Below are positions 1 through 11,100 of a DNA stretch of 64,000 bases, piece by piece. Position 1 is the stretch's first letter; each line of letters starts with the position of its first letter. A model generated the notes under the pieces. It had not been told where the DNA came from and ran no database searches. It saw nothing but the letters and a program-made list of their open reading frames with translations. Source of the DNA: Amylostereum areolatum (lineage: Eukaryota; Basidiomycota; Agaricomycetes; Russulales; Stereaceae); NCBI GenBank assembly GCA_012932865.1, contig SAXG01000021.1:248001-312000 (forward strand), given 5' to 3'. A program made the position numbers and the translations under genes.

Positions 1-298
1 GGACTGTTGAGCGGTAAAAGAAAAGGCGAACATTTCCGGGAGAGTCGGTATCCATTCCAACTTTGACCATACCATGAGGGAGAGTTGCGCCTGGGAAGAA
101 AAAGGTAAGCAGAACCTCGCACACCAGTTGACCCTTCGTACCGGGAAAAACATGCCCTCCGTTTGTCGTGCCAATGAACAGATTGACAAAGCTCGCAAGA
201 TCTGCAGAGCTCTGCGCGTAGACCGAGGGAGCGAACAGAAGCGAGACAGGCCCCAAGGCCGCGGCTGAGAAAACCTTGACAAAGGGACAAGTGCGCAT
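1..298 (-). CDS. GH92 alpha-1,2-mannosidase, N-terminal part (runs off left edge)
   Basis: Minus-strand 5' end of a secreted glycoside hydrolase family 92 enzyme; GH92 members are Ca-dependent exo-alpha-mannosidases acting on N-glycan or mannan alpha-mannosides. The ATG is at 298. Residues 1-28 form a signal peptide (hydrophobic stretch ending near VYAQS). The family N-terminal block NLFIGTTNGGHVFPG then continues into ATLPHGMVKVGMDTDSPGN. The two halves are joined by removing a 51-nt intron (141-91, GTACGA...CCCAG), giving exon 1 298-142 and exon 2 90-32. A second intron starts at 31 (GTTCGC) and continues outside the window. The bulk of the catalytic domain is missing only because the window ends. 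The family call is firm; substrate preference cannot be read from this piece. Confidence 0.85.
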   Translation of the reverse strand, partial: MRTCPFVKVFSAAALGPVSLLFAPSVYAQSSADLASFVNLFIGTTNGGHVFPGTKGQLVCEVLLTFFFPGATLPHGMVKVGMDTDSPGNVRLFFYRSTV

Positions 299-346
299 GT
301 CGAAGGCAACGAGGGCTACCTTGCGCCTTGGCAGGAAAGCGAGGAG

Positions 347-354
347 CTATATAG
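347..354 (-). promoter_or_regulatory. TATA-like box of the GH92 gene
   Basis: CTATATAG lies about 50 nt upstream of the GH92 ATG at 298, a plausible core promoter position. Inference from position and composition only. Confidence 0.4.
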
Positions 355-1509
355 ATGAGTGCGAGTGAGCGACCATTCGATCTAAGGCCGCAAAGGCGGC
401 GATTCTCAAGTCAGTTGATGAATGTCAAGGAATATAGAAGCGCAAAAAACTCGCTAAAACGTGTCAATCAGCGTGCAGGAAGAGGTCAGGCGTGCTAGGA
501 AAGCAAACCGGATGAGTTGCGCTGCACACGTATGGCAGGGACCGTACCTTGACACGCATGGCAGCATCCTTCTGGTACGCGAGGAAAACCCGTGAAAGAA
601 TTGCATTCATTATACCGACGGTGTGAGGACACGGCCAAGTGTCTGGAGGCGAGGCGCAAACATATGCACAGACCGTGGAGCAGCCCCAATAAACTCGCCA
701 ACGGCTCGAGGCTGTCACAACCACGATAATCGTTGGTACATACATTGACTGTCAAAAGACCCAAATCCGAGTCGGGGCGGGCGCTTTGGGGGTAAGGGAT
801 CTGGTAATGATAGAGCCTTAATGCTGTGGGCATCCTTGGATGCCCATGGCCTGGAACATTCGCAAGTGTAATGTGAACAGAATGTGGGTATGTTTTTCTT
901 GATCATGGAATGGCGGTAAGTAGAACGCATGCGGCGCAGAAGCACCGAACAAGACAAGAGACGTTCGGCGCCTGATCGCCCTTCCGGTCCGGTCCGTTCC
1001 GGTCCGACACCACTCAGCAGCAAAGCTCAAGGTCCAGTAAAGTTAGCGGTCCCTCTCACACCTGGCCGTAGTCCCTTTCAGTCGAATCGGCACACACTCC
1101 AGACCCCTCATCGAGCCTCAAGGCCTCATCGACATCTCCAGGATTCCATCATAGCTCACGATCGTTTCCCATGCACGGACTCGGATCGATTTCCCGTCGA
1201 CGTGACTTGTAGCAACTTCAACACGGGAGGGCAACATTATACTTACGTGATTCTCTTCACTGAGCGTTCTACATATGGGCTCGCAAGTCGTCAGAGCGAA
1301 TTTGTCTCCCGTGAGTATATGTAGCACCAGTGATGCGAAAACCTGGGTCCGTTTAAAGTACTCCTCTCACCTTCCACTGTTTCAAGCCCGCGTGCGTTCA
1401 GCATAATCGCTAACATTCTTCCAGTCTACTCCAGTGTTCACTCTCTGAAGAAGAACCACGGCGATGATCAAACTATCAGCCCCTCGGCTTTGGACAAACT
1501 GCATGTCCG
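355..1509. other. Intergenic, no gene recognised
   Basis: Several short open frames occur on both strands but none shows a recognisable motif, splice pattern or start context. A short CCGGTCC-type repeat lies near 980-1010. It separates the GH92 promoter from the transporter relic. Confidence 0.4.
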
Positions 1510-2190
1510 GTGACACCACGCCGCCATCTCCCCAAACTCGGTAGCTTTCTGGTCCAAGGTGTATGGCTTGGCAAAGCAACATCAGCATCCGATAACTTTC
1601 ATACCACGGCCTTTCTTCGTGTCTCCGCGGGCGTCGCTGAAGCCGGTCTTTTCCCGGTGTCATCTGCCGGCAAATTGTCCCGCCACAGTGCCCATTGTTT
1701 TCTGGACACCTTCGCAGTTTGTGACTACATAGGTGGAAGCTCGTAGGCTATATCCGTGACCCCGCATGCGTAGAACTTGGGAGGCGTTGCCACTGTGCCA
1801 TTGACCGGTGTTATGGCGCTGTTCGTCATGATAGACCTTCATCGGCAAAGCGCTTCACACCCGAGGGTCGAGCCCTTTAGTCTGGAAGAAGAGTGAGTCA
1901 AAACGATCACCTGCATAAGCGGCAATGCATACTCACGACTTTTTATAGCAATCAACAGCTCATCCGTACTAGGCCAGGAGGAGCAGTTCGTCGGTCGCCA
2001 CGTCGTGGTCGCCGTCTTGAGTGACCGGAAGGCTTGCATATTCACGACGACATCGATGTTCTCTGGTTGTGTTAGCTCCGTCATCAAGATCAGCATTCAT
2101 CTTACATAGATGGAATCATGATCTATTATGATTTTGTCTGTGGGCATCGCTTCCTTGCTGCTAACTGTGGTCCTCTCCATGAACGCGAAT
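1510..2190 (+). pseudogene. Eroded MFS (allantoate-permease-type) transporter relic
   Basis: Scattered plus-strand segments match, in the same order, the intact MFS gene that starts at 2877. Near 1628-1660 the frame reads VSAGVAEAGLFPV, against VCLGVAEAGLFPG in the intact gene. At about 1771-1840 it reads GGVATV then TGVMALFVMIDL, against EGIATVLVGIIALFVMVDF. At about 1960-2030 it reads SSVLGQEEQFVGRHVV, against SSVGEEEHFAMRHVW. A GT...AG intron-like gap lies between the last two, matching an intron position of the intact gene. No continuous frame or start is left, stops intervene and the C-terminal third is not visible. I infer a dead tandem copy of the downstream gene. Confidence 0.6.
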
Positions 2191-2876
2191 ATCTCACGCG
2201 ACGCAAGTGCCGCAGAAGGCTAGGCCAAGTGACCAACCATACAGACAAGCGATTGAGGGAGCTCGATGACGAGCTCCCGACTTCAGGTAACTTATATATT
2301 GTAGGCCTATCGTTGGACGCTAATATTGAAGCGTGATACGAGTGGTAAAGAGATGTACGATTATGGACACGAAAGCTCATGTCCCACGGTCAATCACCGG
2401 CTTCTTATGTAGCGCGGAGGACCCCCTGTTCAGTTCACCGCAGCGGTCCTCCTATCCACCGAACGAAATAAATGTTGCCCTCAACAATCCGCAACTGATC
2501 ATGGTCAAGTTTCATAGATGTCAGAGGTGAGTGTTGCAATGCTTGTCTCCGTTTGTTCTACTCAGATCATATCATCCCACCCAACTGAAAGCCCCACAGA
2601 TAACACTCGTCGCTTACAGTAAGGCCAAGCGTCTCCTGTTGACCGGTGACCCCTTCACAGAAAAGAAGTCCGTGTACTTTTTGGGCTCGTGGAGGTCACC
2701 TGAGCAATCCAGTCCTACGTCTCTGGCTCACGTATCGACGGGGAGGCGGCTGGAAGCGACAAGAAGCGACCCCATGATCTGTACATCTATCATCCCCATA
2801 AATCTCGACCAAGCGTGGGTGGATTGGCGCGCTCATCCGGGACCCACCACACCTCTTATCTCGTCAGCTTTCCACC
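2191..2876. other. Intergenic; 5' region of the MFS gene
   Basis: No conserved coding segment recognised. The left part may be the unrecognisable tail of the MFS relic; the right part is the promoter and 5' UTR of the intact transporter. Confidence 0.35.
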
Positions 2877-5218
2877 ATGTCCCGCACCGTCCCCGACACG
2901 TCCTCACTCGAGAAGAATGAGGTGGCGGCTTATGAACACGCTCGAGAAGATCAGGAGCATTACGAGTTGGAGGGAGAGAAAGAGCTACCACCGGCCCTGC
3001 AATTCACTCCCGAACAGGAGCGCGCGGTATACAGGAAGATAGACCGAAAGCTGATGCCCATATTGGCGATAATGTACTTGATGAGCTTTCTGGACCGAGG
3101 TGCGTGGTCTCCTGGTGGGAGTTGGAAGAGAAGCTAAGGCTGATGTGCTGTGTAGGTAACATTGGTACGTTATGCACGAGCGTACGAGATATCATTAGGA
3201 CGCGAAGCGATTAGTGGTATGCTGGTGTAGGAAACGCCAAGCTGCAGGGGCTCGCTACACAACTCGATTTGAAGGGTGACGAGTACAATATCGCTTTGGT
3301 ATGTATGTTCGATGCTTACTTCTGGCCCGGGTCGATGCTTACTTCACCGGCTCAAGACCATGTATTTCATCGTACGTCCGTCAAACCCTCGATGGGGCGC
3401 ATGGCTGACTCTCGGCTGCCATCAGCCCTATTGTTTATTCGAATGTCCCGCAAAGTTGGCTTTACTTTCTCTTCTCGCATCTTCTTCCTTCTAACAGTCC
3501 CTAAGCCTCGTCCTGAAGAGGTTCAAACCATCCCGTTGGCTGCCAAGCATCACAATGGTCTGGGGCGTGGTCATGACGCTCATGGGCTTGGTTAAAAAGT
3601 ATGTTGTTGAACTTTTTGTTTGTTTACATGAACTCAGGCTTGTTTCATTGTTAGCTATGAGCAACTTGTCGGAGTACGGGTGTGTCTTGGTGTTGCGGAA
3701 GCTGGCTTATTCCCAGGCGTGGTCTACTAGTAAGCTTCGTCCTTCTGCTTCGTTTTGAGTGCTGAAATTATGTACATGATGATTTAGTTTAACGCTCTGG
3801 TATCCTCGCTCGATGCTCCAATTTCGCGTCGGGGTCTTTTATGGAGCCGCTTCAATGGCAGGCGCTTTCTCTGGCCTTTTGGCGTATGCTATCTCTTTCA
3901 TGAGTGGCACCGCTGGGCTTTTAGGATGGTCCTGGATCTTTGTAAGTTGAAATGAGACTGCTTGAGCGCGTCAGGATTTGATGCGCGGGTTCCTAGATTC
4001 TGGAGGGTATCGCAACTGTCCTCGTTGGCATCATTGCCCTCTTCGTCATGGTGGATTTCCCTGCGACAGCCAAGTTTTTGTCCCCAGAAGAGAAGGCGTA
4101 CATTATCTGGAAGAAGAGTAGAAATTTCGACAAGAATGAAAGCCGGAGTTGATATATCTTTTACAGAGTATGACAACTCCTCGGTTGGTGAGGAGGAACA
4201 CTTTGCGATGCGTCATGTATGGGCGGCCTTCAAGGACTGGCAAGTTTGGCTGCATATACTGATCTACTTTTCCATTGTCGGGCCGCGTACATGCTCTCCC
4301 CGGTATATTACATGGTCTAGATGCTGACGCGTCGTTGGTAGTTTACGGGATTTCGCTTTTCCTTCCGTGGGCACTCAACTTCACCACTCTTTCGTTTTCT
4401 GACACTCTTTAGATCTATCATCAATACCTTCGGATATAGCCCAGCAATCAGTCAGCTTCTGACTGCTCCTCCTTATGTCTTCGCAAGTACGTGCATTACG
4501 CTGTTTATCACAACTCAGAATAATCGACAGCTTCGTCATAGCAATCGTGCTCTATGTTTTCGCGATTTGGTCCGATGCCATCAAGAAACGATCACCATTT
4601 ATTCTGTGTGGTCTCGTCATGCTCCTCATTGGTTTCAGCATCAACATTTCAGATGCACCCTCTGGTCCCAAGTATTTCGGCACCTTCTTATGTGTTGCCG
4701 GAGCCTACGCGAGTTTCCCCGGAGTTGTTTGTTGGTGCGGTGGTTGAGCTTTCCTCCCGGTACAATAGCTACTCAAGCCAAACCTGGCAGGCTGGGTAAC
4801 AATCTTTCTGGCCAGTACAAGCGAGGCGTTGGTATGGCGTGAGTAGTGATCATCCCCCCCACTAGTAGGTTCATCACCTTAACAATTTGCTTCTTAGGCT
4901 GCACATTGGCATTGGCAATTTCTCCGGCGCAATAGCATCCAATATCTTCCGTACCCAAGATGCGCCTCGGTACATCTTGGGACGTACGTATCATTCCCGT
5001 CGTCTCCATTTATAGGACATGTAAGCTGACGTCGCTCAGATGGGATCGAGCTCATGTTTGTGGGCATCGGGTTTATCACCGTCCCCCTTGCCGTTCTCAT
5101 CTATACCCGCATCAATCGTCAGCGGGATGAACGTTTGGCCCAGGGCGATGGTAAACACACTCCGGAGGAAATTCGCGAGCTGGGAGACCGCGCTCCCGAC
5201 TTCAGGTATATGATCTAG
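2877..5218 (+). CDS. MFS transporter, anion:cation symporter (allantoate permease-like) family
   Basis: Plasma-membrane 12-TM transporter of the Dal5/allantoate permease type; such proteins import small organic anions such as allantoate, nicotinate or other vitamins. Sixteen exons give one clean frame. Borders: 2877-3099, 3156-3164, 3231-3298, 3357-3371, 3426-3454, 3506-3598, 3655-3729, 3788-3941, 3997-4117, 4167-4286, 4342-4376, 4413-4486, 4542-4734, 4791-4838, 4898-4983, 5040-5218. Family motifs are LDRGNIGNAKLQG, TMYFIPYCLFECPANLVLK, GVAEAGLFPGVVYYLTLWYP and a C-terminal cytosolic tail after TM12. Exons 2 (9 nt) and 4 (15 nt) are microexons that restore conserved TM1-TM2 residues. The exact substrate is unknown. 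An eroded relative lies just upstream. Confidence 0.88.
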
Positions 5219-5986
5219 AATGGAGAACTGACCGGAGCAGCTGTAGAGTACTGTACGATGATTGCACCGTCTCCGATTTCGCCGCTCGGTGCTACTACTT
5301 GATAGATCATATGACCGCGGTAGCCTGCGCAACCGCGCGATTTCTGAATATCTGAATACCCGTGCGATCTCATGCGCTCTTGCCCTGTTTCTCTCATACC
5401 TGGTGCCTATGCGGAGAATGTCCACACCAGGCCACACCCTCGCGCCGGAAGCTTCCAAATCCCATGACGGATTTTCACCGCATGGCAATATTCATTCGAA
5501 GCATAACTCCGGTAAGCATTTCTGCTGCAATTCTGACTGGTCTTTTCTTTGGAGGAAAGGCACCCACAAGCTCAACAGCATACATTTTGCTCGGTCTCCA
5601 ATTCGCCATTGTCGGTTCTCGATCCCCCCTAATTGCAAGTCCCAAACGGTTTAGCATCTGAGACCACCTGTTTCGAAGAAACGTTGCTACCCTCCACACA
5701 TGTGTACCTTGGACACGATCCGAATTGAGGACTATTCCCGGGCTTTTTACCAGCAGTCACCGACAGTCAGCAGCGTGTGCAGCCGACTGATCAGTGATTG
5801 TGGTCGACTTGCTCTCATAGCGATGCCTTCAGGGGACCTGAAGCACACAAACCTCGGTCTGTAATCTCCGTCCGGTCCGGCACATACCACTCTGAGTTGT
5901 GCGCGAGCTCGTGGATGCTCAGGCGATCGACATTCTCAGCGTGTTTTTTGATTTTTTCCCGCGATTTAGACGATTCGGTCCTCGTG
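5219..5986. other. Intergenic between MFS and GH43 genes
   Basis: About 770 bp. A hydrophobic open frame near 5490-5650 on the plus strand has no start, splice or family support. The right part is the GH43 promoter. Confidence 0.35.
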
Positions 5987-5993
5987 TATAAAA
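5987..5993 (+). promoter_or_regulatory. TATA box of the GH43 gene
   Basis: A perfect TATAAAA stands 77 nt upstream of the ATG at 6070, within an otherwise unexceptional promoter. Confidence 0.55.
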
Positions 5994-6069
5994 CAGTAAA
6001 GGTGATCAACCTCTTCTTCCTTGTGGACACCACCCATCGCTCACAGCGGACCCTTTCTCAAGACTCAGG

Positions 6070-7719
6070 ATGCTCTTCTCTGTATTCTCCTTACTCGCTC
6101 TATCCGGCCTTTCGTTGGCCGTCGTTGGCCCTGGCAAGGTAACTGGCGACACCGCGGTCCATGATCCTACCATGTGCAAGGACAACAGCGGGACATACTG
6201 GGTCTTTTGTAAGCTCGTTTGTTTTGACAATAAGTTCTACGTCCTGATATTGCCTCCTGCAAGCGACCGGCGTTGGCATCGAAATTCGCAAATCGACCGA
6301 CAGGACCGCTTGGACCAAGGTTGGCGTCGTATGGCCGAACGGCGCTTCTTGGACGGATGAATACACTGGCACCTCCAATGGGTGCGTTATGCGTTGCTCA
6401 TTTGGAAAAAATGGCTAATTATGTGGTCGCAGTGCTCTCTGGGCACCGGATTGCGTGTACGCAAACGGGCAGTTCCACGTTCGTCTTCTTAGACGTCCAG
6501 CGACGATCTAGAACATTGAAACTATCCCTCTTTTTAGCTTTACTATGCTGCATCTAGCTTCGGTTCCCAGAAGGTACGCGCTAACCCTGCATGTCATAAA
6601 CAGATCCTGCTCACCTGCTGGTCCAGTCTGCCATCTTCTTCGCCAAATCTACCACGGGCCTGCCTGGTGCGTTTATATACGCTCCCTCGAAGCATATCGC
6701 TGAACGGTGTTCGCAGGGAGCTTTACAAATGAAGGATTAGTTACATCGACATCTTCATCAAGTAACTACAATGTATGCAATGATCGTCATAAATGGACCT
6801 GCGGTCGCTGACGCCTCGTTTCTTCCTGTTCCAGGCAATCGACCCCAAGTATGTCTTGTTTTGCTGGCACACGGTGTTTGCTATACTTATGGTATATGAT
6901 CAGCCTCATCGTCGCAAATGGCAAGTGGTACCTCTCCTTGGGCTCCTTCTGGACTGGTATCAAAGAGTATGTCATGAATTTTTTTCCAAAAGGTACTCTT
7001 ACGGAAACTGACCGTTTGCGATAGGATAACGTTCGTCGCGATCTTCGTGCAAGCCATACAACCCGTGTCTCACCTTTCTTCCGTAGCGTTTCATCGTCGA
7101 CCGGAAAGCCTTCCAGTAGTTCGGTCACTTCTATCGCCCAACGCACGGCCAATGGTGGCGCTGTTGAGGCATCCGCGATATATCAGAATGGAGGGTTCTT
7201 TTATCTCTTCACCAGCTGGGACAAGTGTTGCAAGGGAACGTCGAGCACGTACAACATTCGTGTCGGCAGATCAAGCAGGTACTTTTTCCCCCCTCTCATT
7301 GACGGTGCCTCCAGCTGATAATTTTGCCTCGACAGCGTAACAGGACCATTCACGGATAAATCTGGCGTTGCACTCACGTCAGGTGGCGGGACTTTGGTCT
7401 TGGGGTCGCACGATAGTGTAAGTTCGTGTTTTGCGCCGGCTCGGTCGAGAGCCAACGATGCTGTTGCGCAGATTATTGGCCCCGGTGGACAGGACATTTT
7501 GGACGATAGCGATGGCCCGATCCTTGTTTACCGTAAGCTTCTATCAATCTCTCTTCCCTTAGCCGTTATCGACGTCGACATACAGACTACTATACGTCCT
7601 CCGGAAGCTTCGTGAGTTTTCTCTGTCACCTCTCGAGGGCTAACATTTGCTGATAGGGCGGCTTGCAGCTCGGGATCAACCGCTTGGACTTCTCGAGTGG
7701 CTGGCCGGTCGTTGCCTGA
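6070..7719 (+). CDS. Secreted GH43 arabinan endo-1,5-alpha-L-arabinosidase-like enzyme
   Basis: Signal peptide (LFSVFSLLALSGLSLA) followed by a five-bladed propeller GH43 domain; such enzymes cut alpha-1,5-arabinan of pectin. Catalytic landmarks: HDPTM (general base Asp), ALWAPDCVYANGQFHLYY, AIDPNLI (pKa-modulating Asp), VEASAIY (general acid Glu) and a late SHDS His. Fourteen exons: 6070-6208, 6264-6381, 6433-6478, 6538-6573, 6627-6666, 6717-6772, 6835-6848, 6904-6966, 7025-7030, 7087-7278, 7336-7417, 7472-7532, 7586-7611, 7657-7719. Exon 7 is only 14 nt and carries the AIDPN Asp; exon 9 is 6 nt. The spliced frame is intact. The endo-arabinase-like subgroup is inferred from motif spacing; exo activity is not excluded. 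Confidence 0.88.
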
Positions 7720-8179
7720 GTACTTGACCTATCTGCAAGGGCGAGGATATCTGCGTGTGATGCTAACCACACCCGGCACAGGCTTATGTCGGATTTGGAT
7801 TTGGTACAATACTTCGAGCTTTGAGTTTAATAATGGTCACTGTGATGCATGCTACTTACTAATACATACTGTTGGAATGTATGCGAGGACGAGTGCGAAC
7901 TCACCTTTTCCTACATGCACGCACAGAGCGACGGGGGAAGGGCGTGATAGACGTTCGAGGATCCAACAGCTAAAGCGCTAAGGGCTTTGATAACTGTTCA
8001 AACGTTCATGTTGCTACAAGTATACATACCTGACAAGTTCTTGGAGTTGACCATGTTTCAGTTTGATCGCGACGCGCCGTAGATCGACTACCCGCTTTAG
8101 GAGACTACGCGTCCGCCGGTCGGTTCTGTCAGGTTCTGTCTTCCACTCATTCCGCCGACCTCGTCCTTATGCCAGGCGG
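7720..8179. other. Intergenic between GH43 and MIP1
   Basis: GH43 3' region and MIP1 5' region. An in-frame upstream extension without ATG precedes the MIP1 start; no other feature seen. Confidence 0.4.
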
Positions 8180-11100
8180 ATGTTCACTCATGTTTCCTCT
8201 TCCACTCGGCAGGCATGTCGAGCTCGCAGGTTTCACGCCTCTTCCCTGCAGCTTGGTCTTGCTCAGCAAAGACTCCCTGCCAGCCAGCCTCGCCAGAGAG
8301 CAGTCCCTATCGTGAAGAAGCGTGTAGGTGAAGAAAGTCGTGCAGACCGTTCCAGGGAGACTCCACCCTTGGATCACAGTGCGTACTCACTTCGAGCCTT
8401 TCCGCTTCTTACTGACTCTCTTATCAGCCAAGCGTAACGAAGTAGGCGTACAGCTCCTGTCGCGTCGTCTACACGCGCAGATATTCAAGAAAGTATCCTT
8501 CCCTGCTCCTGACCCTCGTTATGTCCGCATTGCTCGTGATCATCTCGAAATGCATGGCCTTGACCGCACTCAAGGCTCGGTCCTCCCCGACATATCCTTC
8601 ACCCTCCCTCCTCTCCAGGGACGGACCATCGACGAGCATTTTCACCGTCTTGGTGCACATGCCGCAGAACCCTGGCTCTCCCTTGCCAAGGATTTATCCG
8701 TAGCGGAGCTTCCCTCCTCGTCCCGAAGAGTGGGACATACAATCTGGATGGACTAAGTACCACTTCCATGCAGACGGTTCCAGTTATAGCGAGCATGTCG
8801 AATACCCTCACCACCACGGACAGCCCGAAGATATGCTCACGTTTGATGTCGAGACCATGCCCAATTACAGCCCTTATCCCATCATGGCATGCGTCGCTAC
8901 GCGGAATGGCTGGTATGCATGGATATCACCTTGGCTCCTGGGAGAAACAGAAGACCCTCACCAGCTCATCCCCTTTGGACCTCACGATGTACACCGGATC
9001 ATCATTGGACACAATGTCTCGTACGACAGGGCGCGCATACTAGAGGAGTACGACATATCCGGGACCCGTAATCGCTTTCTTGACACCATGGCCCTCCACG
9101 TTGCCGTCAAGGGCATATCTTCTCATCAACGTCCTGCCTGGATGAAGTACCGCAAATCCAAGTTGAAGGAGCGGGAACAGAAGGAAGAGGCATACGAAGC
9201 TGTCGTCGATCTATTACGGGACATGGAGCCTCCAGCACGGACAGGAAATCGACGAGGAGAAGCGAGAAAGGCTGGTTCTTTTGCGCGAATCTATGCAGGA
9301 GTCTCTCCCAGAACTACTTACGGGAGACGACGCGCTGACCGAGGACGACGGAGAGCTCGCATCCAAGCGTTGGGAGGATATCACGTCAGCCAACTCCTTG
9401 GCGGATGTGGCCAAATTGCACTGCAACATCGACGCAGACAAGACCATTCGCAACGACTTCATGTCAAAGACCCCGGCCGATATTCGTGAAAACATCCAAG
9501 ACTATCTGACATATTGCTCCCACGACGTCCTCATCACCCATGCGGTCTACACAAAAGTTTTATCCCAGTTCCTTGCGGCATGCCCCAGCCCTGTTTCGTT
9601 CTCAGGCATCCTCACTATGGGCTCTAGTTTTCTTACCGTGAACGAGCAATGGGAGAAATATCTCGAGGATGCAGAACGCACATACCGAGAGCTAGAGAAT
9701 CGAGTCAAAACCCGACTCACGGACCTGGCCCTGGAGGCAAAGGAGTTGATGAAATCGGAGCAGTGGAAGGACGATGTTTGGCTCAGCCAACTGGATTGGA
9801 CACCAAAAATCGCTAGTAAATCTCGTGGGGTTTATTCTCCGGGGGAGGCGCGTTTTGCTGTGTTTTGATTACTCTAGTGATTCCTGACGTTTCTCATAGA
9901 CCTCCGAAACTGCGCTATCAACTCCTGCTCCCGCTCCCGTCCCCGATCCTCCTTCAGAGAATGAGGAGAACATGGCCTCCCGTCCCCCGGCCTGGTACAG
10001 GGAGCTGCTTGGCTCCAAGTCGTTTGGTCCAGCAATCCTCAATCGAACCTTACCGCTGCTCTTAAAGCTGGAATTTGATGGAAAGCCACTGCAATATTCA
10101 ACGCAGTACGGATGGCATTTTATCGGAAGCGATGGTGCCGAGCGTCTTCCCGGTGCCACAGCAAAGATCTTGTCTGTTTTGGGACCTACTCACGGCATAC
10201 CCCATTTCAAGTCTGGCCGACTTGTGTCGTCCGACCAGGAAATCGCCCTCGCTGTTTCCAGTGGCGATAGGTCTGCTGCTTTATGGGACCGTATTCTCCT
10301 GCTCGCAGAACGCATTGTTGCCCTGTATGGAAAGACGTTCGCGAACGACCTGTGGATGCAGCAGCTCGACTGGTCAACACCAAAGAGGTCCTTACCCAAG
10401 ACGAAGACGCTATCGCCCGCTCCCAAATCGGAACCCGTAGTATGGCCGAAATGGTTTTGGGATTTGACCAGACCTAAGAAGAATTGCCCTCCAGGCTCCA
10501 TCGACGTCACGGCCCGAAGTCGTATTTCACCTCTTCTTCTCAAGCTGTCGTGGCAAAACTGGCCGATGTTTCATTCTCGTCAATACGGATGGACCTTCCG
10601 CGTTGACAAAAATGCAGACTATACCTCCCGCCAGAAACCACTCGAATTCTACGACCCAGCGGATGAAACTCTGCAAAGCATGGCTCTTCAGGATGGCTTC
10701 ATATTTTACAAGATCCCCCACAAAGATGGTGACACCGCCAATGTGGGAAGTCCCCTTGGCAAGACGTTCATCAACTACTCTCAGGATGGAACCATGACTA
10801 GTCCGGGGGACGGGGCGAAAAATGCTTTGGACATGAATGCGCAATGCAGTTACTGGATCAGCGCGCGCGACCGCGTCCTCAAACAGATGGTGGTATGGCA
10901 AAGGAAAGCAGCCGAGTTAGGCCTGCCATTAGATGCGCCCTCTACGGACAAGGACCCGGGGCGAAAGTGGGGTGTTATAGTTCCTCAAGTTATCACCATG
11001 GGTACCGTCACCCGTCGTGCCATCGAGAAGACTTGGCTTACAGCGAGTAACGCGAAGAAAAACCGCGTGGGTTCTGAGCTCAAGGCAATGGTTCGAGCTC

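Noticed and set aside
929..1324. 131-residue plus-strand open frame
   Set aside because: Low-complexity start, no motif, no splice or promoter support.
8700..8757. 58-nt GT-AG segment in MIP1 as an intron
   Set aside because: It would delete the conserved PEEW...GWTKY block; a single extra C explains the frame change better.
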